A stretch of 64,000 bases of DNA from Xanthobacter autotrophicus (GTDB lineage: Bacteria > Pseudomonadota > Alphaproteobacteria > Rhizobiales > Xanthobacteraceae), in NCBI RefSeq assembly GCF_043194295.1, contig NZ_JBAFVK010000011.1, one strand, 5' to 3'. The notes below the pieces were generated by a model. That model was not told where the DNA came from and did no database searches. It worked only from the letters and a program-made list of their open reading frames with translations. Below are positions 26,562 to 35,062 of this stretch, one piece after another. Within the stretch, counting starts at the first letter, position 1. Every line of letters begins with the position of its first letter. The position numbers and the translations under genes are program-made.

Positions 26562-27319
26562 ACCTGCAAGCCATCGCCGCCATCTACGGCTTCGAGATGA
26601 ACCGCACCCGGCGCACGCTGGGGCAGAGCGTGGTCTCGCCGGTGCTGTCGACCTCGCTCTATTTCGTGGTGTTCGGCTCGGCCATCGGCCCGCGCATGGC
26701 TGAAGTTGGGGGGGTCGCCTATGGTGCCTTCATCGTGCCGGGGCTGATGATGCTGACGCTGCTCACGCAGTCCATCAGCAACGCGGCGTTTGCCATCTAC
26801 TTCCCGCGCTTCACCGGCACCATCTACGAGTTGCTGTCGGCGCCGGTCTCGCCGTTCGAGATCGTGGCGGGCTATGTGGGGGCGGCGGCCACCAAGTCCA
26901 CCGTGCTGGGGCTGATCATCCTCGCCACCGCCTCGCTGTTCGTGCCGCTGGAGATCCGCCATCCCTTCTGGGTGCTGGGCTTCCTGGTGCTCACGGCGGT
27001 CACCTTCTCCCTGTTCGGCTTCATCATCGGCATCTGGGCGGACGGGTTCGAGCGGCTGCAATTGATCCCCATGCTGGTGATCACGCCGCTGACCTTCCTC
27101 GGCGGCACCTTCTATTCCCTGGACATGCTGCCCCCGGTGTGGCGGACGGTGACGCTGTTTAACCCCGTGGTCTATCTGGTATCCGGCTTCCGCTGGAGCT
27201 TCTTCGGCCATTCGGATGTGCGGGTGGAGGTGAGCTTCGCCATGACGCTGGCCTTCCTTATCGTCTGCCTCTTCACGGTGCGCTGGATGTTCCGCACCGG
27301 CTACCGGCTGAAGAGCTGA
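26558..27319 (+). CDS. ABC-2 type transporter permease
   Basis: A 253-residue ABC-2 membrane protein with six hydrophobic segments. It begins with GTG at 26558, overlapping the ATPase stop. YGFEMNRTRRTLGQSVVSPVLSTSLYFVVFGSAIG at the start and LIPMLVITPLTFLGGTFYSLDMLPP in the last third match the NodJ/DrrB-like group. With the preceding ATPase it should form a homodimeric exporter across the inner membrane. Confidence 0.92.
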   Translation: MNLQAIAAIYGFEMNRTRRTLGQSVVSPVLSTSLYFVVFGSAIGPRMAEVGGVAYGAFIVPGLMMLTLLTQSISNAAFAIYFPRFTGTIYELLSAPVSPFEIVAGYVGAAATKSTVLGLIILATASLFVPLEIRHPFWVLGFLVLTAVTFSLFGFIIGIWADGFERLQLIPMLVITPLTFLGGTFYSLDMLPPVWRTVTLFNPVVYLVSGFRWSFFGHSDVRVEVSFAMTLAFLIVCLFTVRWMFRTGYRLKS

Positions 27320-27357
27320 CAGCGAAGCCTGCGATCTGCGAACCGAAAGGAAGCCGC

Positions 27358-27816
27358 GTGACCGACACTCTGTCCCGCCCCACCTACAAGGCCTTCACCG
27401 AGCGTGCGCCGGATGTCTATGCCGGCCTGTCCGCCCTCACCAAGGCGGTGGACGCCTCCGGCCTCGACAAGGGGCTGACCGAGCTGGTGAAGCTGCGCGC
27501 CTCCCAGATCAACGGTTGCGCCTTCTGCTTGAAGTTCCACCTGGGCGTGGCGCGGAAGGCCGGCGTGCCGCAGGACAAGCTCGACCTGCTCGCGGCCTGG
27601 CGGGATGCGCCGGCATTCTCGGCGCGGGAACGGGCGGCGCTGGCCTATGCGGAAGAGCTGACGCTGCTTGAGGCGGAAGCCGCCTCTGACGCGGCCTGGA
27701 CGGCGCTGCTGCTGGAATTCTCGGAGGATGAGGCGGTCTTCCTGACGGTGACCATCGCCTCCATCAACGCCTGGAACCGCATCGGCATCGCACTGCGCTT
27801 CGCGCCGCCGGCCTGA
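27358..27816 (+). CDS. AhpD-like carboxymuconolactone decarboxylase family protein
   Basis: A 152-residue all-helical CMD/AhpD-fold protein. Cys54-Ala-Phe-Cys57 with His61 (NGCAFCLKFHLGVARKAG) is the redox-active peroxidase motif of the AhpD subgroup, so a peroxidase or disulfide-reductase role is likelier than decarboxylation. It starts with GTG 27358, preceded by GAAAGGAAG. It follows the ABC exporter by 38 bp on the same strand and may be co-transcribed. Confidence 0.9.
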   Translation: MTDTLSRPTYKAFTERAPDVYAGLSALTKAVDASGLDKGLTELVKLRASQINGCAFCLKFHLGVARKAGVPQDKLDLLAAWRDAPAFSARERAALAYAEELTLLEAEAASDAAWTALLLEFSEDEAVFLTVTIASINAWNRIGIALRFAPPA

Positions 27817-27825
27817 TGCGGGACG

Positions 27826-27870
27826 CCCCGGGCGGCGAACCGCCCGGGGGTGGCGGGCTCAGAGCCCGCC
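27826..27870. terminator. paired hairpins between convergent genes
   Basis: A perfect 10-bp stem (27826-27835 with 27840-27849, loop CGAA) is followed by an 8-bp stem (27852-27859 with 27863-27870) that includes the gabD stop codon. Lying between two convergent genes, they probably stop transcription from both sides, although no T-run is present. Confidence 0.6.
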
Positions 27871-29337
27871 GACGCACATGTACTTGATGTTCAGATAGTC
27901 GTCGCAGCCGTACTTGGAGCCTTCGCGGCCCATGCCGCTCTCCTTCACGCCGCCGAACGGGGCGACCTCGGTGGTGATGACGCCGGCATTGATGCCGACC
28001 TGGCCATATTCCAGCTTTTCCGCCACCCGGAAGGCGCGGCCGAGGTCCTTGGTGAAGAAGTAGCAGGCGAGGCCGTATTCCGTCGCATTGGCGTAGGCGA
28101 CGGCCTGCTCCTCGGTCTCGAACTTGAACAGCGGGGCCAGCGGGCCGAAGATCTCGTCGCGGGCAAACGCCATGTCCTGGGTGGCGCCGGCCAGCACCGT
28201 GGGCTCGAAGAAGGTGCCGCCGATGGCCGGCTGCTTGCCGCCGGTGAGAACGGTGGCGCCCTTGTCCAAGGCGTCCTTCAGCAGGCGCTCCACCTTGGCC
28301 AGCGCGCGGTCGTCGATGAGCGGGCCGGCCACCACGCCTTCGTCCAGGCCGTTGCCCACCTTCAGCTTCTTCGAAGCTTCGGCGAACTTGGCGGCGAAGG
28401 CGTCATAGATGCCAGCCTGCACATAGAAGCGGTTCGCGCACACGCAGGTCTGGCCCACGTTGCGGAACTTGGAGGCGATGGCCTGCTCCACGGCCAGGTC
28501 GAGGTCGGCATCGTCGAACACCAGGAACGGCGCGTTGCCGCCCAGCTCCATGGAGATCTTCTTCATGGTGTCGGCGGACTGCTTCATCAGCAGCTTGCCC
28601 ACGGGGGTGGAGCCGGTGAAGGTCACCTTCTTCACCAGCGGGTTGGAGGTCATCTCGCCGCCGATAGCGGGGGCCTCTCCCACCACGATGTTGACCACAC
28701 CCGCCGGGATGCCGGCCATCTCGGCCAGCACGCCCCAGGCCAGGCCCGAATAGGGGGTCAGCTCGGAAGGCTTGGCCACCACCGTGCAGCCCGCCGCCAG
28801 CGCCGCGCCGATCTTGCGCGACAGCATGGAGGAGGGGAAGTTCCACGGCGTCACCGCCGCCACCACGCCCACCGGCTCCTTGGTGACGAGGATGCGGCGA
28901 TTGCCCCACGGCGAGGGGATCACGTCGCCATAGAGGCGCCGGGCCTCTTCCGCGAACCAGCGCACATAGCCGGCGGAGGCGCCGATCTCGCCCTTGGCCT
29001 CGGCCAGCGGCTTGCCCTGCTCGGTGGTGAGGATGGCGGCCAGCTCGTCCGCATTCTGGGTGATGAGGTCGGCCAGCTTGTGCAGCTTCACCGCGCGCTC
29101 GGCGGCGGTGGTGGCGCGCCAGGTCTTGAAGGCCTCGGAGGCGGCCTCGATGGCGCGGCGGGTCTCGGCGGCACCGGCCTTCGGGATGGTGCCGATGATC
29201 TCGCCGGTGGCGGGATTGTTGACCTCGATGGTCGCGCCGGAATCCGCGTCCACCCAGGCGCCGCCGATCAGCATCTTGTCGCGCAGCAGCGCGAAGCGCG
29301 CGGTTGCGGAACGGGAAACGGGCTGGGGTGCTGCCAT
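27859..29337 (-). CDS. gabD: NAD(P)-dependent succinate-semialdehyde dehydrogenase-type ALDH
   Basis: A 492-residue aldehyde dehydrogenase closest in style to GabD, oxidising succinate semialdehyde to succinate at the end of the GABA shunt. VTPWNFPSSMLSRKIGAALAAGCTVVAKPSELTP is the cofactor site, ELGGNAPFLVFDDADLD contains the general-base Glu, and GQTCVCANRFYVQ holds the catalytic Cys. YEVGQ-type ending features (EYGQVGINAG, PFGGVKESGMGREGSKYGCDDYLNIKYMC) are typical of GabD. AGGAG precedes ATG 29337. No GABA transaminase is nearby, so a related semialdehyde substrate is possible. Confidence 0.92.
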   Translation of the reverse strand: MAAPQPVSRSATARFALLRDKMLIGGAWVDADSGATIEVNNPATGEIIGTIPKAGAAETRRAIEAASEAFKTWRATTAAERAVKLHKLADLITQNADELAAILTTEQGKPLAEAKGEIGASAGYVRWFAEEARRLYGDVIPSPWGNRRILVTKEPVGVVAAVTPWNFPSSMLSRKIGAALAAGCTVVAKPSELTPYSGLAWGVLAEMAGIPAGVVNIVVGEAPAIGGEMTSNPLVKKVTFTGSTPVGKLLMKQSADTMKKISMELGGNAPFLVFDDADLDLAVEQAIASKFRNVGQTCVCANRFYVQAGIYDAFAAKFAEASKKLKVGNGLDEGVVAGPLIDDRALAKVERLLKDALDKGATVLTGGKQPAIGGTFFEPTVLAGATQDMAFARDEIFGPLAPLFKFETEEQAVAYANATEYGLACYFFTKDLGRAFRVAEKLEYGQVGINAGVITTEVAPFGGVKESGMGREGSKYGCDDYLNIKYMCVGGL

Positions 29338-29494
29338 GGGAAGGCTCCTGAGGGGCATGAAGGACCGGGGCGATCGAACGCCCGCGTTGGATATACGATA
29401 TAGGACGGAACGGCCAGCGCGGCGTCCAGCCGACGAAGGCGGTTCCTCGCCGCATGCTGGCATTCGCGCCCGGAGGTCTCAGCGCACGCGACTC

Positions 29495-29716
29495 TCAACG
29501 CACGCAGGTGATGGAGTGGAAGGGAACGACCTGCTCCTTCTGCCCGTTCCCGGCGGCCACCTGGCACCGCAGATAGTCGCGGCCCACGCTCAGGGGCGCG
29601 AAGCCGGTGAGGGTATTGCCCCCCACCACCTGGATGATGATGGCCTGCCCATCCTTGTGGCTGACGATGTCGAGGATGGCAGCACGGAAGTCGTCTTCCT
29701 TGAACTGACACTGCAT
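29495..29716 (-). CDS. 73-residue small protein, unknown function
   Basis: A short soluble protein (MQCQFKEDDFRAAILDIVSHKDG ...) with beta-strand-like stretches and two Cys. GGGAGGG lies 6 bases before ATG 29716, and the amino-acid composition is balanced, unlike shadow frames. I recognise no family; the length and pattern could suit a small beta-barrel. It lies alone behind gabD on the same strand. Confidence 0.65.
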   Translation of the reverse strand: MQCQFKEDDFRAAILDIVSHKDGQAIIIQVVGGNTLTGFAPLSVGRDYLRCQVAAGNGQKEQVVPFHSITCVR

Positions 29717-29735
29717 GACGTCCCTCCCGGGGATC

Positions 29736-29769
29736 GGCGGCGCGCCCTTCCGGCGCCCGGCGGCGCGCC
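29736..29769. repeat. 11-bp direct repeat GGCGGCGCGCC
   Basis: Two copies (29736-29746 and 29759-29769) with a 23-bp period lie just upstream of the 73-residue protein gene. Each contains the palindrome GGCGCGCC. They could be regulatory or chance GC-rich repetition. Confidence 0.3.
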
Positions 29770-29914
29770 TGCAGACGAGACTATAACGCGCAAACGCCGG
29801 TCCCGGTCATGCAGTGAATGCATGCGACGCGACGGTCCCATTCACAGTTGATCGGTGTCAAAAGCGGACCCAACGGAAGGGCGTATCAAGGGGCGTCTGC
29901 CGCGGAGCCTCACC

Positions 29915-30121
29915 ATGCTTAAGATTGCGATTCTCGTCTGGCTCATTCTGGGCACCACCTTTGCCGGCGCTGCCATCCTGTTCGTGCTGGCCATGCCGTC
30001 CTTGGCGGGGCAGGACATGCGCCTCATCCCCATCGCTGCCGCCATCGGCGCGGTCGCCGCTATTCCGGCGGCTTATGTGGTGGCCAAGCGCATCCTCGCT
30101 GTCACTGCCAAGCAGGCGTGA
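29915..30121 (+). CDS. small two-helix membrane protein
   Basis: A 68-residue protein that is mostly two transmembrane helices (MLKIAILVWLILGTTFAGAAILFVLAMP and LIPIAAAIGAVAAIPAAYVVAKRIL) joined by a short loop (SLAGQDMR). The frame is open from 29855, but CGGAG 8-12 bases before ATG 29915 and the clean helix start favour this site. Similar small proteins are common and uncharacterised in Rhizobiales. Convergent with cobB, 12 bp apart. Confidence 0.75.
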   Translation: MLKIAILVWLILGTTFAGAAILFVLAMPSLAGQDMRLIPIAAAIGAVAAIPAAYVVAKRILAVTAKQA

Positions 30122-30133
30122 GCGACGCAGGGG

Positions 30134-31447
30134 TCAGTCCCGCGCGATGGCGTGGAAGAAGCCGCCCGTGACGGTGCCGCGCCGGCTGCCGGCGGGGCCC
30201 AGCGGGCGGCCTTCGGCGTCGGATAGCTCGGCGAGTGCATCCCCGCCGCGGGTGAGCACGGTCGCGTAGTGAAACTCGTGGCCGCGCACCGTCTCCCCCA
30301 CCGCCCCAAGGGGGGAGGGGGACACAAGGCGCGCCGCCCGATAGCCGAGGTTCATCTTGCGGTGGGCAAAGCTGGTCTCAAGGTCCAGGAGGCCGAGCAT
30401 GGCGTGGGTGCTCCCCTCCGCGTCGGTCAGCGCGTGACCGAGGGTCATATAGCCGCCGCACTCCCCGTGCACCGGCTTTGCTCGCGCGAAGCGGCGCGTG
30501 CCTTCAAGGAACCGGCCCGCCGCCGCCAGCCGGCCGGCATGAAGCTCCGGATAGCCGCCGGGCAGCCAGCACACGTCGCAGGACGGGTCCGGCGCCTCGT
30601 CGCCAAGCGGTGAGAAGGGCAGGATCTCCGCCCCCAGCGCCCGCCAGCCGGCCAGTAGATGGCCATACATGAAGCTGAAGGCCGCATCCTGCGCCAGCGC
30701 GATCCTTTGGCCGGGCGGCGCAATCAGCGCGCCCGCATCTCCCGCAGCAAGGTCGAGCGGGCCGGCGGCAGCGCGGATGCCGTCGAGGTCGAGATGGCGC
30801 TCGCCGAGATCGGCCAGGGCTTTGAGCCGGGCCGCGAGGTCGTCGGTCTCCCCCGCCTGCACCAGGCCAAGATGGCGCTCCGGCAGCACGATGGCCGCCT
30901 CGCGCGGCACGGTGCCGAGGATGGGCACGCCCAGTGGGGCGATGGCCTCGCGGATCATGCGTGTGTGCCGCTCGCTGCCGAGCTTGTTCAGCACCACCCC
31001 GGCGATGCGCACGCGCGGATCATGGGTGAGGAAGCCGCGCAGCACCGCAGCGGCTGTCTGCGATTGCCCCGATACATCGAGCACCAGCAGCACCGGCAGG
31101 CCGAGGCGCGCGGCGATGTCGGCCCCCGCACCAGTGCGGCCAGCTTCGGTCGCCACCCCGTCGAACAGGCCCATGGCGCCTTCCGCCACCAACAGCTCGG
31201 CGCCCTGCGCGGCGGTCGAGGCGAGGTGGTCGACGAGGGCCGGCGGCATGGCCCAACTGTCGAGATTGAGCCCCGGCCGTCCGGTTGCGGCGGCATGGAA
31301 GGCCGGGTCGATATAGTCCGGCCCCGATTTCGCCGCCCGCACGGCGACGCCCCGCCGCGCCAGCGCCGCGAGCAGGGCGAGGGTAATCGTGGTCTTGCCC
31401 GAGCCGGAGCGCGGGGCGGCGATGAGGAGGCCGCGGGGTGTCACCAT
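30134..31447 (-). CDS. cobB: cobyrinate a,c-diamide synthase
   Basis: A 437-residue CobB/CbiA-type enzyme that amidates carboxylates a and c of (hydrogeno)byrinic acid using glutamine and ATP. The N-terminal dethiobiotin-synthetase-like domain has a P-loop APRSGSGKTTITLALLAAL. The C-terminal class I glutamine amidotransferase domain has VCWLPGGYPELHAGRLAA and nucleophile-region KPVHGECGGYMTLG, with His in VRGHEFHYAT. It lies at the far end of the cobalamin cluster, divergent from cbiD with 47 bp between start codons. No riboswitch is visible in that gap. Confidence 0.95.
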   Translation of the reverse strand: MVTPRGLLIAAPRSGSGKTTITLALLAALARRGVAVRAAKSGPDYIDPAFHAAATGRPGLNLDSWAMPPALVDHLASTAAQGAELLVAEGAMGLFDGVATEAGRTGAGADIAARLGLPVLLVLDVSGQSQTAAAVLRGFLTHDPRVRIAGVVLNKLGSERHTRMIREAIAPLGVPILGTVPREAAIVLPERHLGLVQAGETDDLAARLKALADLGERHLDLDGIRAAAGPLDLAAGDAGALIAPPGQRIALAQDAAFSFMYGHLLAGWRALGAEILPFSPLGDEAPDPSCDVCWLPGGYPELHAGRLAAAGRFLEGTRRFARAKPVHGECGGYMTLGHALTDAEGSTHAMLGLLDLETSFAHRKMNLGYRAARLVSPSPLGAVGETVRGHEFHYATVLTRGGDALAELSDAEGRPLGPAGSRRGTVTGGFFHAIARD

Positions 31448-31494
31448 GCGGTCCCCCCTTCCACAGTCCGTCTGGCCTCTCTATCAAGGCGGTC

Positions 31495-32625
31495 ATGAGC
31501 GACGTGCCGAGCGACGGTTCCGAAGGCGCCCCCACCGACCGGCCGCTGAAGCGCGGCTGGACCACGGGCACCTGCGCCGCCGGCGCGGCAAAGGCCGCCT
31601 TCGCGGCGCTTGTCACCGGCGCCTTTCACGATCCGGTCGAAGTGGAGCTGCCAAACGGCGCCCGTCCGGCCTTTGCCCTCGCAGTGCAGGACCTTCAGCC
31701 CGACAGCGCCATGGCCGGCATCGTCAAGGATGCGGGCGATGATCCGGACGTGACCCATGGCGCCCTCGTGGGCGCCACGGTCCGGCGCGGGGCAGCGGGC
31801 GCGGGCGTCACCTTCCGGGCCGGGGAGGGGGTGGGCATAATCACGCGGCCGGGCCTGCCCATCCCGCCGGGCGAACCGGCCATCAATCCGGTACCCCGTC
31901 GCATGATCGCCGCCGGCATCGCCGAGGTGGCGCGGGCGGCGGGCGTCGCGGCCGACGCGGAGGTGGAAATCTTCATCGCCGACGGCGCGCGCCTCGCGCT
32001 CAAGACGCTCAATCCGCGCCTCGGCATCGTCGGCGGGCTCTCGGTGCTGGGCACCACGGGCATCGTCGTGCCCTATTCCTGCGCGGCGTGGATCCACTCC
32101 ATCCATCGCGGCATCGATGTGGCCCGCGCCATGGGGCTGGACCATGTGGCCGGGGCCACCGGCAATGCCTCCGAACAGGCGGTGCAGAAGCTCCATGGCC
32201 TCGACGAGGTGGCGCTCATCGACATGGGCGATTTCGTCGGCGGCATGTTGAAATATGTGCGCGCCCATCCGGTGGCCAAGGTGACGGTGGCCGGCGGCGT
32301 CGCCAAGATGACCAAGCTCGGGCAGGGCTTCCTGGATCTCCATTCCAAGCGCGGCCGCGCCGACATGGAGGCCCTCGCCACCCTCGCGTCGGGCGCGGGC
32401 GCCGGGCCAGACCTCGCGGCGCGCATCGGCGCCGCGCACATGGTGGCGGAGGCCTTCCAGATCGCCCGGGCCGCAGGCTTCCCGCTGGGCGATCGCGTGG
32501 CCCGCGCCGCCTGGGCCACCGCCGCGCGGGCGCTTGGCCGGGCTGACGTGGCACTGGAGATCGTGGTGTTCGACCGCGATGGCACGCTTATGGGACGCGC
32601 GCCCTTCGCCCCAGCGCAGGCCTGA
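31495..32625 (+). CDS. cbiD: cobalt-precorrin-5B C1-methyltransferase (CbiD)
   Basis: A 376-residue CbiD. LKRGWTTGTCAAGAAKAAF at the start is the family signature, followed by NPVPRRMI, GGLSVLGTTGIVVPYS and GMLKYVRAHPVAKVTVAGGVAKMTKLGQG. CbiD methylates C1 during ring contraction in the anaerobic route. The aerobic route uses CobF, which is absent here although CobG is present, so CbiD presumably fills the CobF step. It sits on the plus strand between minus-strand cobB and cobM (8 bp from the cobM stop). ATG 31495 is preferred over further upstream codons. Confidence 0.95.
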   Translation: MSDVPSDGSEGAPTDRPLKRGWTTGTCAAGAAKAAFAALVTGAFHDPVEVELPNGARPAFALAVQDLQPDSAMAGIVKDAGDDPDVTHGALVGATVRRGAAGAGVTFRAGEGVGIITRPGLPIPPGEPAINPVPRRMIAAGIAEVARAAGVAADAEVEIFIADGARLALKTLNPRLGIVGGLSVLGTTGIVVPYSCAAWIHSIHRGIDVARAMGLDHVAGATGNASEQAVQKLHGLDEVALIDMGDFVGGMLKYVRAHPVAKVTVAGGVAKMTKLGQGFLDLHSKRGRADMEALATLASGAGAGPDLAARIGAAHMVAEAFQIARAAGFPLGDRVARAAWATAARALGRADVALEIVVFDRDGTLMGRAPFAPAQA

Positions 32626-32633
32626 ACGGCCGC

Positions 32634-33395
32634 TCATTCCCCGCCCCCGCGAAAGCGGCGGACATAGGCGGTGTCATAAAGCGCGCTCTCGCGGAAATCC
32701 TGCGCCGCCAATGCCCGCCCCACCAGGATGAGCGCCGTGCGCGGGATGGGGTCGACCTCAAGTTGGGCCGCGATGTCACTGAGCGTTCCAGTGACGACCC
32801 GCCCATCCGGCCAGGAGGCCTTGGCCACCACCGCCACCGGGCAGTCGGCGCCGAGCACCGGGGTCAGTTCCGCCACCACCCGGTCGAGGGCGTGAATTGC
32901 CAGATGGATGGCAAGCGTCGCCCCCGTGGCGGCGAAGGCGGCAAGGTTCTCCGTCGCCGGCATGGCGGAGGCGCGGCCCGAGACGCGGGTGATGACGAGG
33001 CTCTGCGCCACCTCCGGCACGGTGAATTCCCGCTTCAGCAGCGCCGCCGCCGCCGCGAAGGCGGGCACGCCAGGCGTCAGCGTATAGGGGATGGACAGCC
33101 GGTCGAGCCGGCGCATCTGCTCGGCCACTGCGCTGTAGACAGAGAGGTCGCCGGAGTGCAGCCGCGCCACATCCTCTCCCGCTTTGAAGGCGCGCACATA
33201 TTCAGCCTCGATCCGGTCGAGGTCGAGGGGGGCGGTGTCCACAATTCGGGCGCCGGGCGGGCAGTAGTCCAGCAGCTCCGGTGCCACGATGGACCCGGCA
33301 TAGAGGCAGACCGGGCAGCGGGCGATGAGATCGCGCCCGCGCACGGTGATGAGGTCCGCCGCGCCGGGTCCCGCGCCGATGAAATGAACGGTCAC
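32634..33395 (-). CDS. cobM: precorrin-4 C11-methyltransferase
   Basis: A 253-residue SAM-dependent tetrapyrrole methylase that adds the C11 methyl to precorrin-4, giving precorrin-5. MTVHFIGAGPGAADLITVRG is the SAM-binding start; VCLYAGSIVAPELLDYCPPGARIVDTAPLDLD, ARLHSGDLSVYSAVAEQMRRL and PYTLTPGVPAFAAAAA are family motifs. Its ATG overlaps the cobE stop (ATGA), and it is the last gene of the cobL-cobE-cobM unit. Confidence 0.95.
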   Translation of the reverse strand: MTVHFIGAGPGAADLITVRGRDLIARCPVCLYAGSIVAPELLDYCPPGARIVDTAPLDLDRIEAEYVRAFKAGEDVARLHSGDLSVYSAVAEQMRRLDRLSIPYTLTPGVPAFAAAAALLKREFTVPEVAQSLVITRVSGRASAMPATENLAAFAATGATLAIHLAIHALDRVVAELTPVLGADCPVAVVAKASWPDGRVVTGTLSDIAAQLEVDPIPRTALILVGRALAAQDFRESALYDTAYVRRFRGGGE

Positions 33396-33781
33396 TCTTC
33401 TTCTTCCTCCCGCCGGGCGAGGGCGCAGGTGACGGGCCCCAGCGCGAGGCGCGGCCCCAGAAGTCGTGCCGTCGCGCCGGCGGCGGCCAGCGCCGCTGTC
33501 TCCGCCGCAGAGGGCACGCGCAACAATGCGATCACCCGCTCCGAGCGGGTCTGGGTTCGGTTGGAGGCGGCTTCAAGCTGAGTCTGCGGCACCAGCACCA
33601 GCGGCAGGCCAAGCTTGGCCGCCGCCTCGCTGATGCCGGCCTCGCCCCCCTTCACCGCCGGCGCGGCGATGAGGGCCACGTCGTCCCGCGCCAGCGCGGC
33701 GCGCTCGAGGGCCGCGTCGAAGGCGGCCAGCACCTCGTCCACGCTCACCCCCCGCTTGGAGCCGATGCCGGCCACGATCAT
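33392..33781 (-). CDS. cobE: CobE / CbiG C-terminal family protein
   Basis: A 129-residue protein (MIVAGIGSKRGVSVDEVLAAFDAAL ... EAGISEAAAKLGLPLVLVPQ) matching the CobE family, equivalent to the C-terminal domain of CbiG. CbiG opens the delta-lactone in the anaerobic route. CobE is required for B12 synthesis in Pseudomonas denitrificans, with a less defined job. The small 33781 start is favoured over the longer open frame because it overlaps the cobL stop (ATGA) and matches the family length. The C-terminus ends in a run of Glu. Confidence 0.9.
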   Translation of the reverse strand: MIVAGIGSKRGVSVDEVLAAFDAALERAALARDDVALIAAPAVKGGEAGISEAAAKLGLPLVLVPQTQLEAASNRTQTRSERVIALLRVPSAAETAALAAAGATARLLGPRLALGPVTCALARREEEEE

Positions 33782-35025
33782 GCCCCGCCTCCCTCTGTCT
33801 TGGGCGGCTTGCCATAGCGCCACTGGGTGACCGGCATGGCAGGCCGCCAGCCGGTCATTCCCTTCACCGGCGTTGAGCGCGCCAGAGCGATGCGCACCAG
33901 ATCGCCGCCGAGCCTTGCATGGGCGGCAAGGAGCACCGCTTCCGTCTCCAGCGTGACCGCGTTGGCCACCAGCCGCCCGCCCGGCTTCAGCGCCGCCAGC
34001 GCCGCCTCGAACACGCCCGGCTCGGAGGCGCCGCCACCGAGAAAGATGACATCCGGCGGGGGTAGTCCGGCAAGGGCGCCGGGTGCCGCACCCTCTACGA
34101 CTTTCAGATGGGGCACGCCGAGGCGCCCGGCATTGCGGCCGATGCGGGCTGCGCGCTCCGCATGCCCCTCGATGGCGATGGCGTTGAGGGACGGATGGGC
34201 CAGCAGCCATTCGATGGCGATGGAGCCCGCCCCCGCTCCGATATCCCACAGCAATTCCCCCCGTCGCGGCGCGAGGGAGGAGAGGGTGAGGGCGCGGATC
34301 TCGCGCTTGGTGATCTGGCCGTCATGCTCGAACAGGTCGTCGGCAAGGCCGCTGGCGAGGGGCAGGAGAGGGGCGTCCGTGTCCGCCGCCACCTCCAGCG
34401 CCACCACGTTCAGCGCGGCCACGTCGGTGAAGGCGAAGGCATCGGCCCGCGTCTCGCGCACCCGCTCGGACGGGCCGCCCAGAGCCTCCAGCACCACGAG
34501 GCGCGAGGCGCCGCAGCCGTGGGCGGTGACGAAATCCGCCACCTGTCGCGGCCCGCTACCGTCCGAGGTGAGCAGGATCAGCCGCGCGCTGTCCTGCAGG
34601 CAGGGCCGAAGGCGCGCGAGCGGCCGGCCGTGGAGGGAGATAAGGTCCACCTCCTGCAACGCCCAGCCCAGCCGCGCGGCGGCCAGGGAGAAGGCAGAGG
34701 GCGCGGGGAAGGCGCGCATTTCGTCCGCCGGCACATGGCGGGCGAGGCTCGCGCCCACGCCGTAAAGGAAGGGGTCGCCCGAGGCGAGGACGCACACCGC
34801 CCGCCCGCGCGCGGCGAGAACGCCGGCAAGGCTGAAGGGGCTCGGCCAAACCTGCGCTTCGCCGGTAACGAGGTTGCCGGCAAGGGCAAGATGGCGCGCC
34901 CCGCCGAACACGATCTCGGCGCAGGAGATGGCGGCGCGCGCGGCGGGGGAGAGGCCGTCCGCCCCGTCCTCGCCGATGCCGACGATGGACAGCCAGCGCC
35001 CGGCTGGGGCACTTATGCCCGCCAT
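33778..35025 (-). CDS. cobL: precorrin-6Y C5,15-methyltransferase (decarboxylating)
   Basis: A 415-residue fusion of the CbiE-like C5 methylase (about 8-210: LSIVGIGEDGADGLSP, VCVLASGDPFLYGVG, SLHGRPLARLRPCL) and the CbiT-like C15 methylase/decarboxylase (about 225-400: DDLFEHDGQITKREIRALTLSSLAPRRGE, LLWDIGAGAGSIAIEWL). It dimethylates and decarboxylates reduced precorrin-6, giving precorrin-8X. Two starts compete: 35025, with GGAGGG 9 bases upstream, and 35064. The first is chosen. It diverges from cobK with start codons only 37 bp apart. Confidence 0.94.
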   Translation of the reverse strand: MAGISAPAGRWLSIVGIGEDGADGLSPAARAAISCAEIVFGGARHLALAGNLVTGEAQVWPSPFSLAGVLAARGRAVCVLASGDPFLYGVGASLARHVPADEMRAFPAPSAFSLAAARLGWALQEVDLISLHGRPLARLRPCLQDSARLILLTSDGSGPRQVADFVTAHGCGASRLVVLEALGGPSERVRETRADAFAFTDVAALNVVALEVAADTDAPLLPLASGLADDLFEHDGQITKREIRALTLSSLAPRRGELLWDIGAGAGSIAIEWLLAHPSLNAIAIEGHAERAARIGRNAGRLGVPHLKVVEGAAPGALAGLPPPDVIFLGGGASEPGVFEAALAALKPGGRLVANAVTLETEAVLLAAHARLGGDLVRIALARSTPVKGMTGWRPAMPVTQWRYGKPPKTEGGGA

Positions 35026-35062
35026 GAGCGATCCCTCCGTCTCGACCCGCGCCGTTTCAGCC

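Noticed and set aside
33392..34249. A longer cobE reading frame extending back into cobL
   Set aside because: The extra N-terminal part is Arg/Gly-rich shadow sequence of cobL; the ATGA overlap at 33781 and the family length support the short form.
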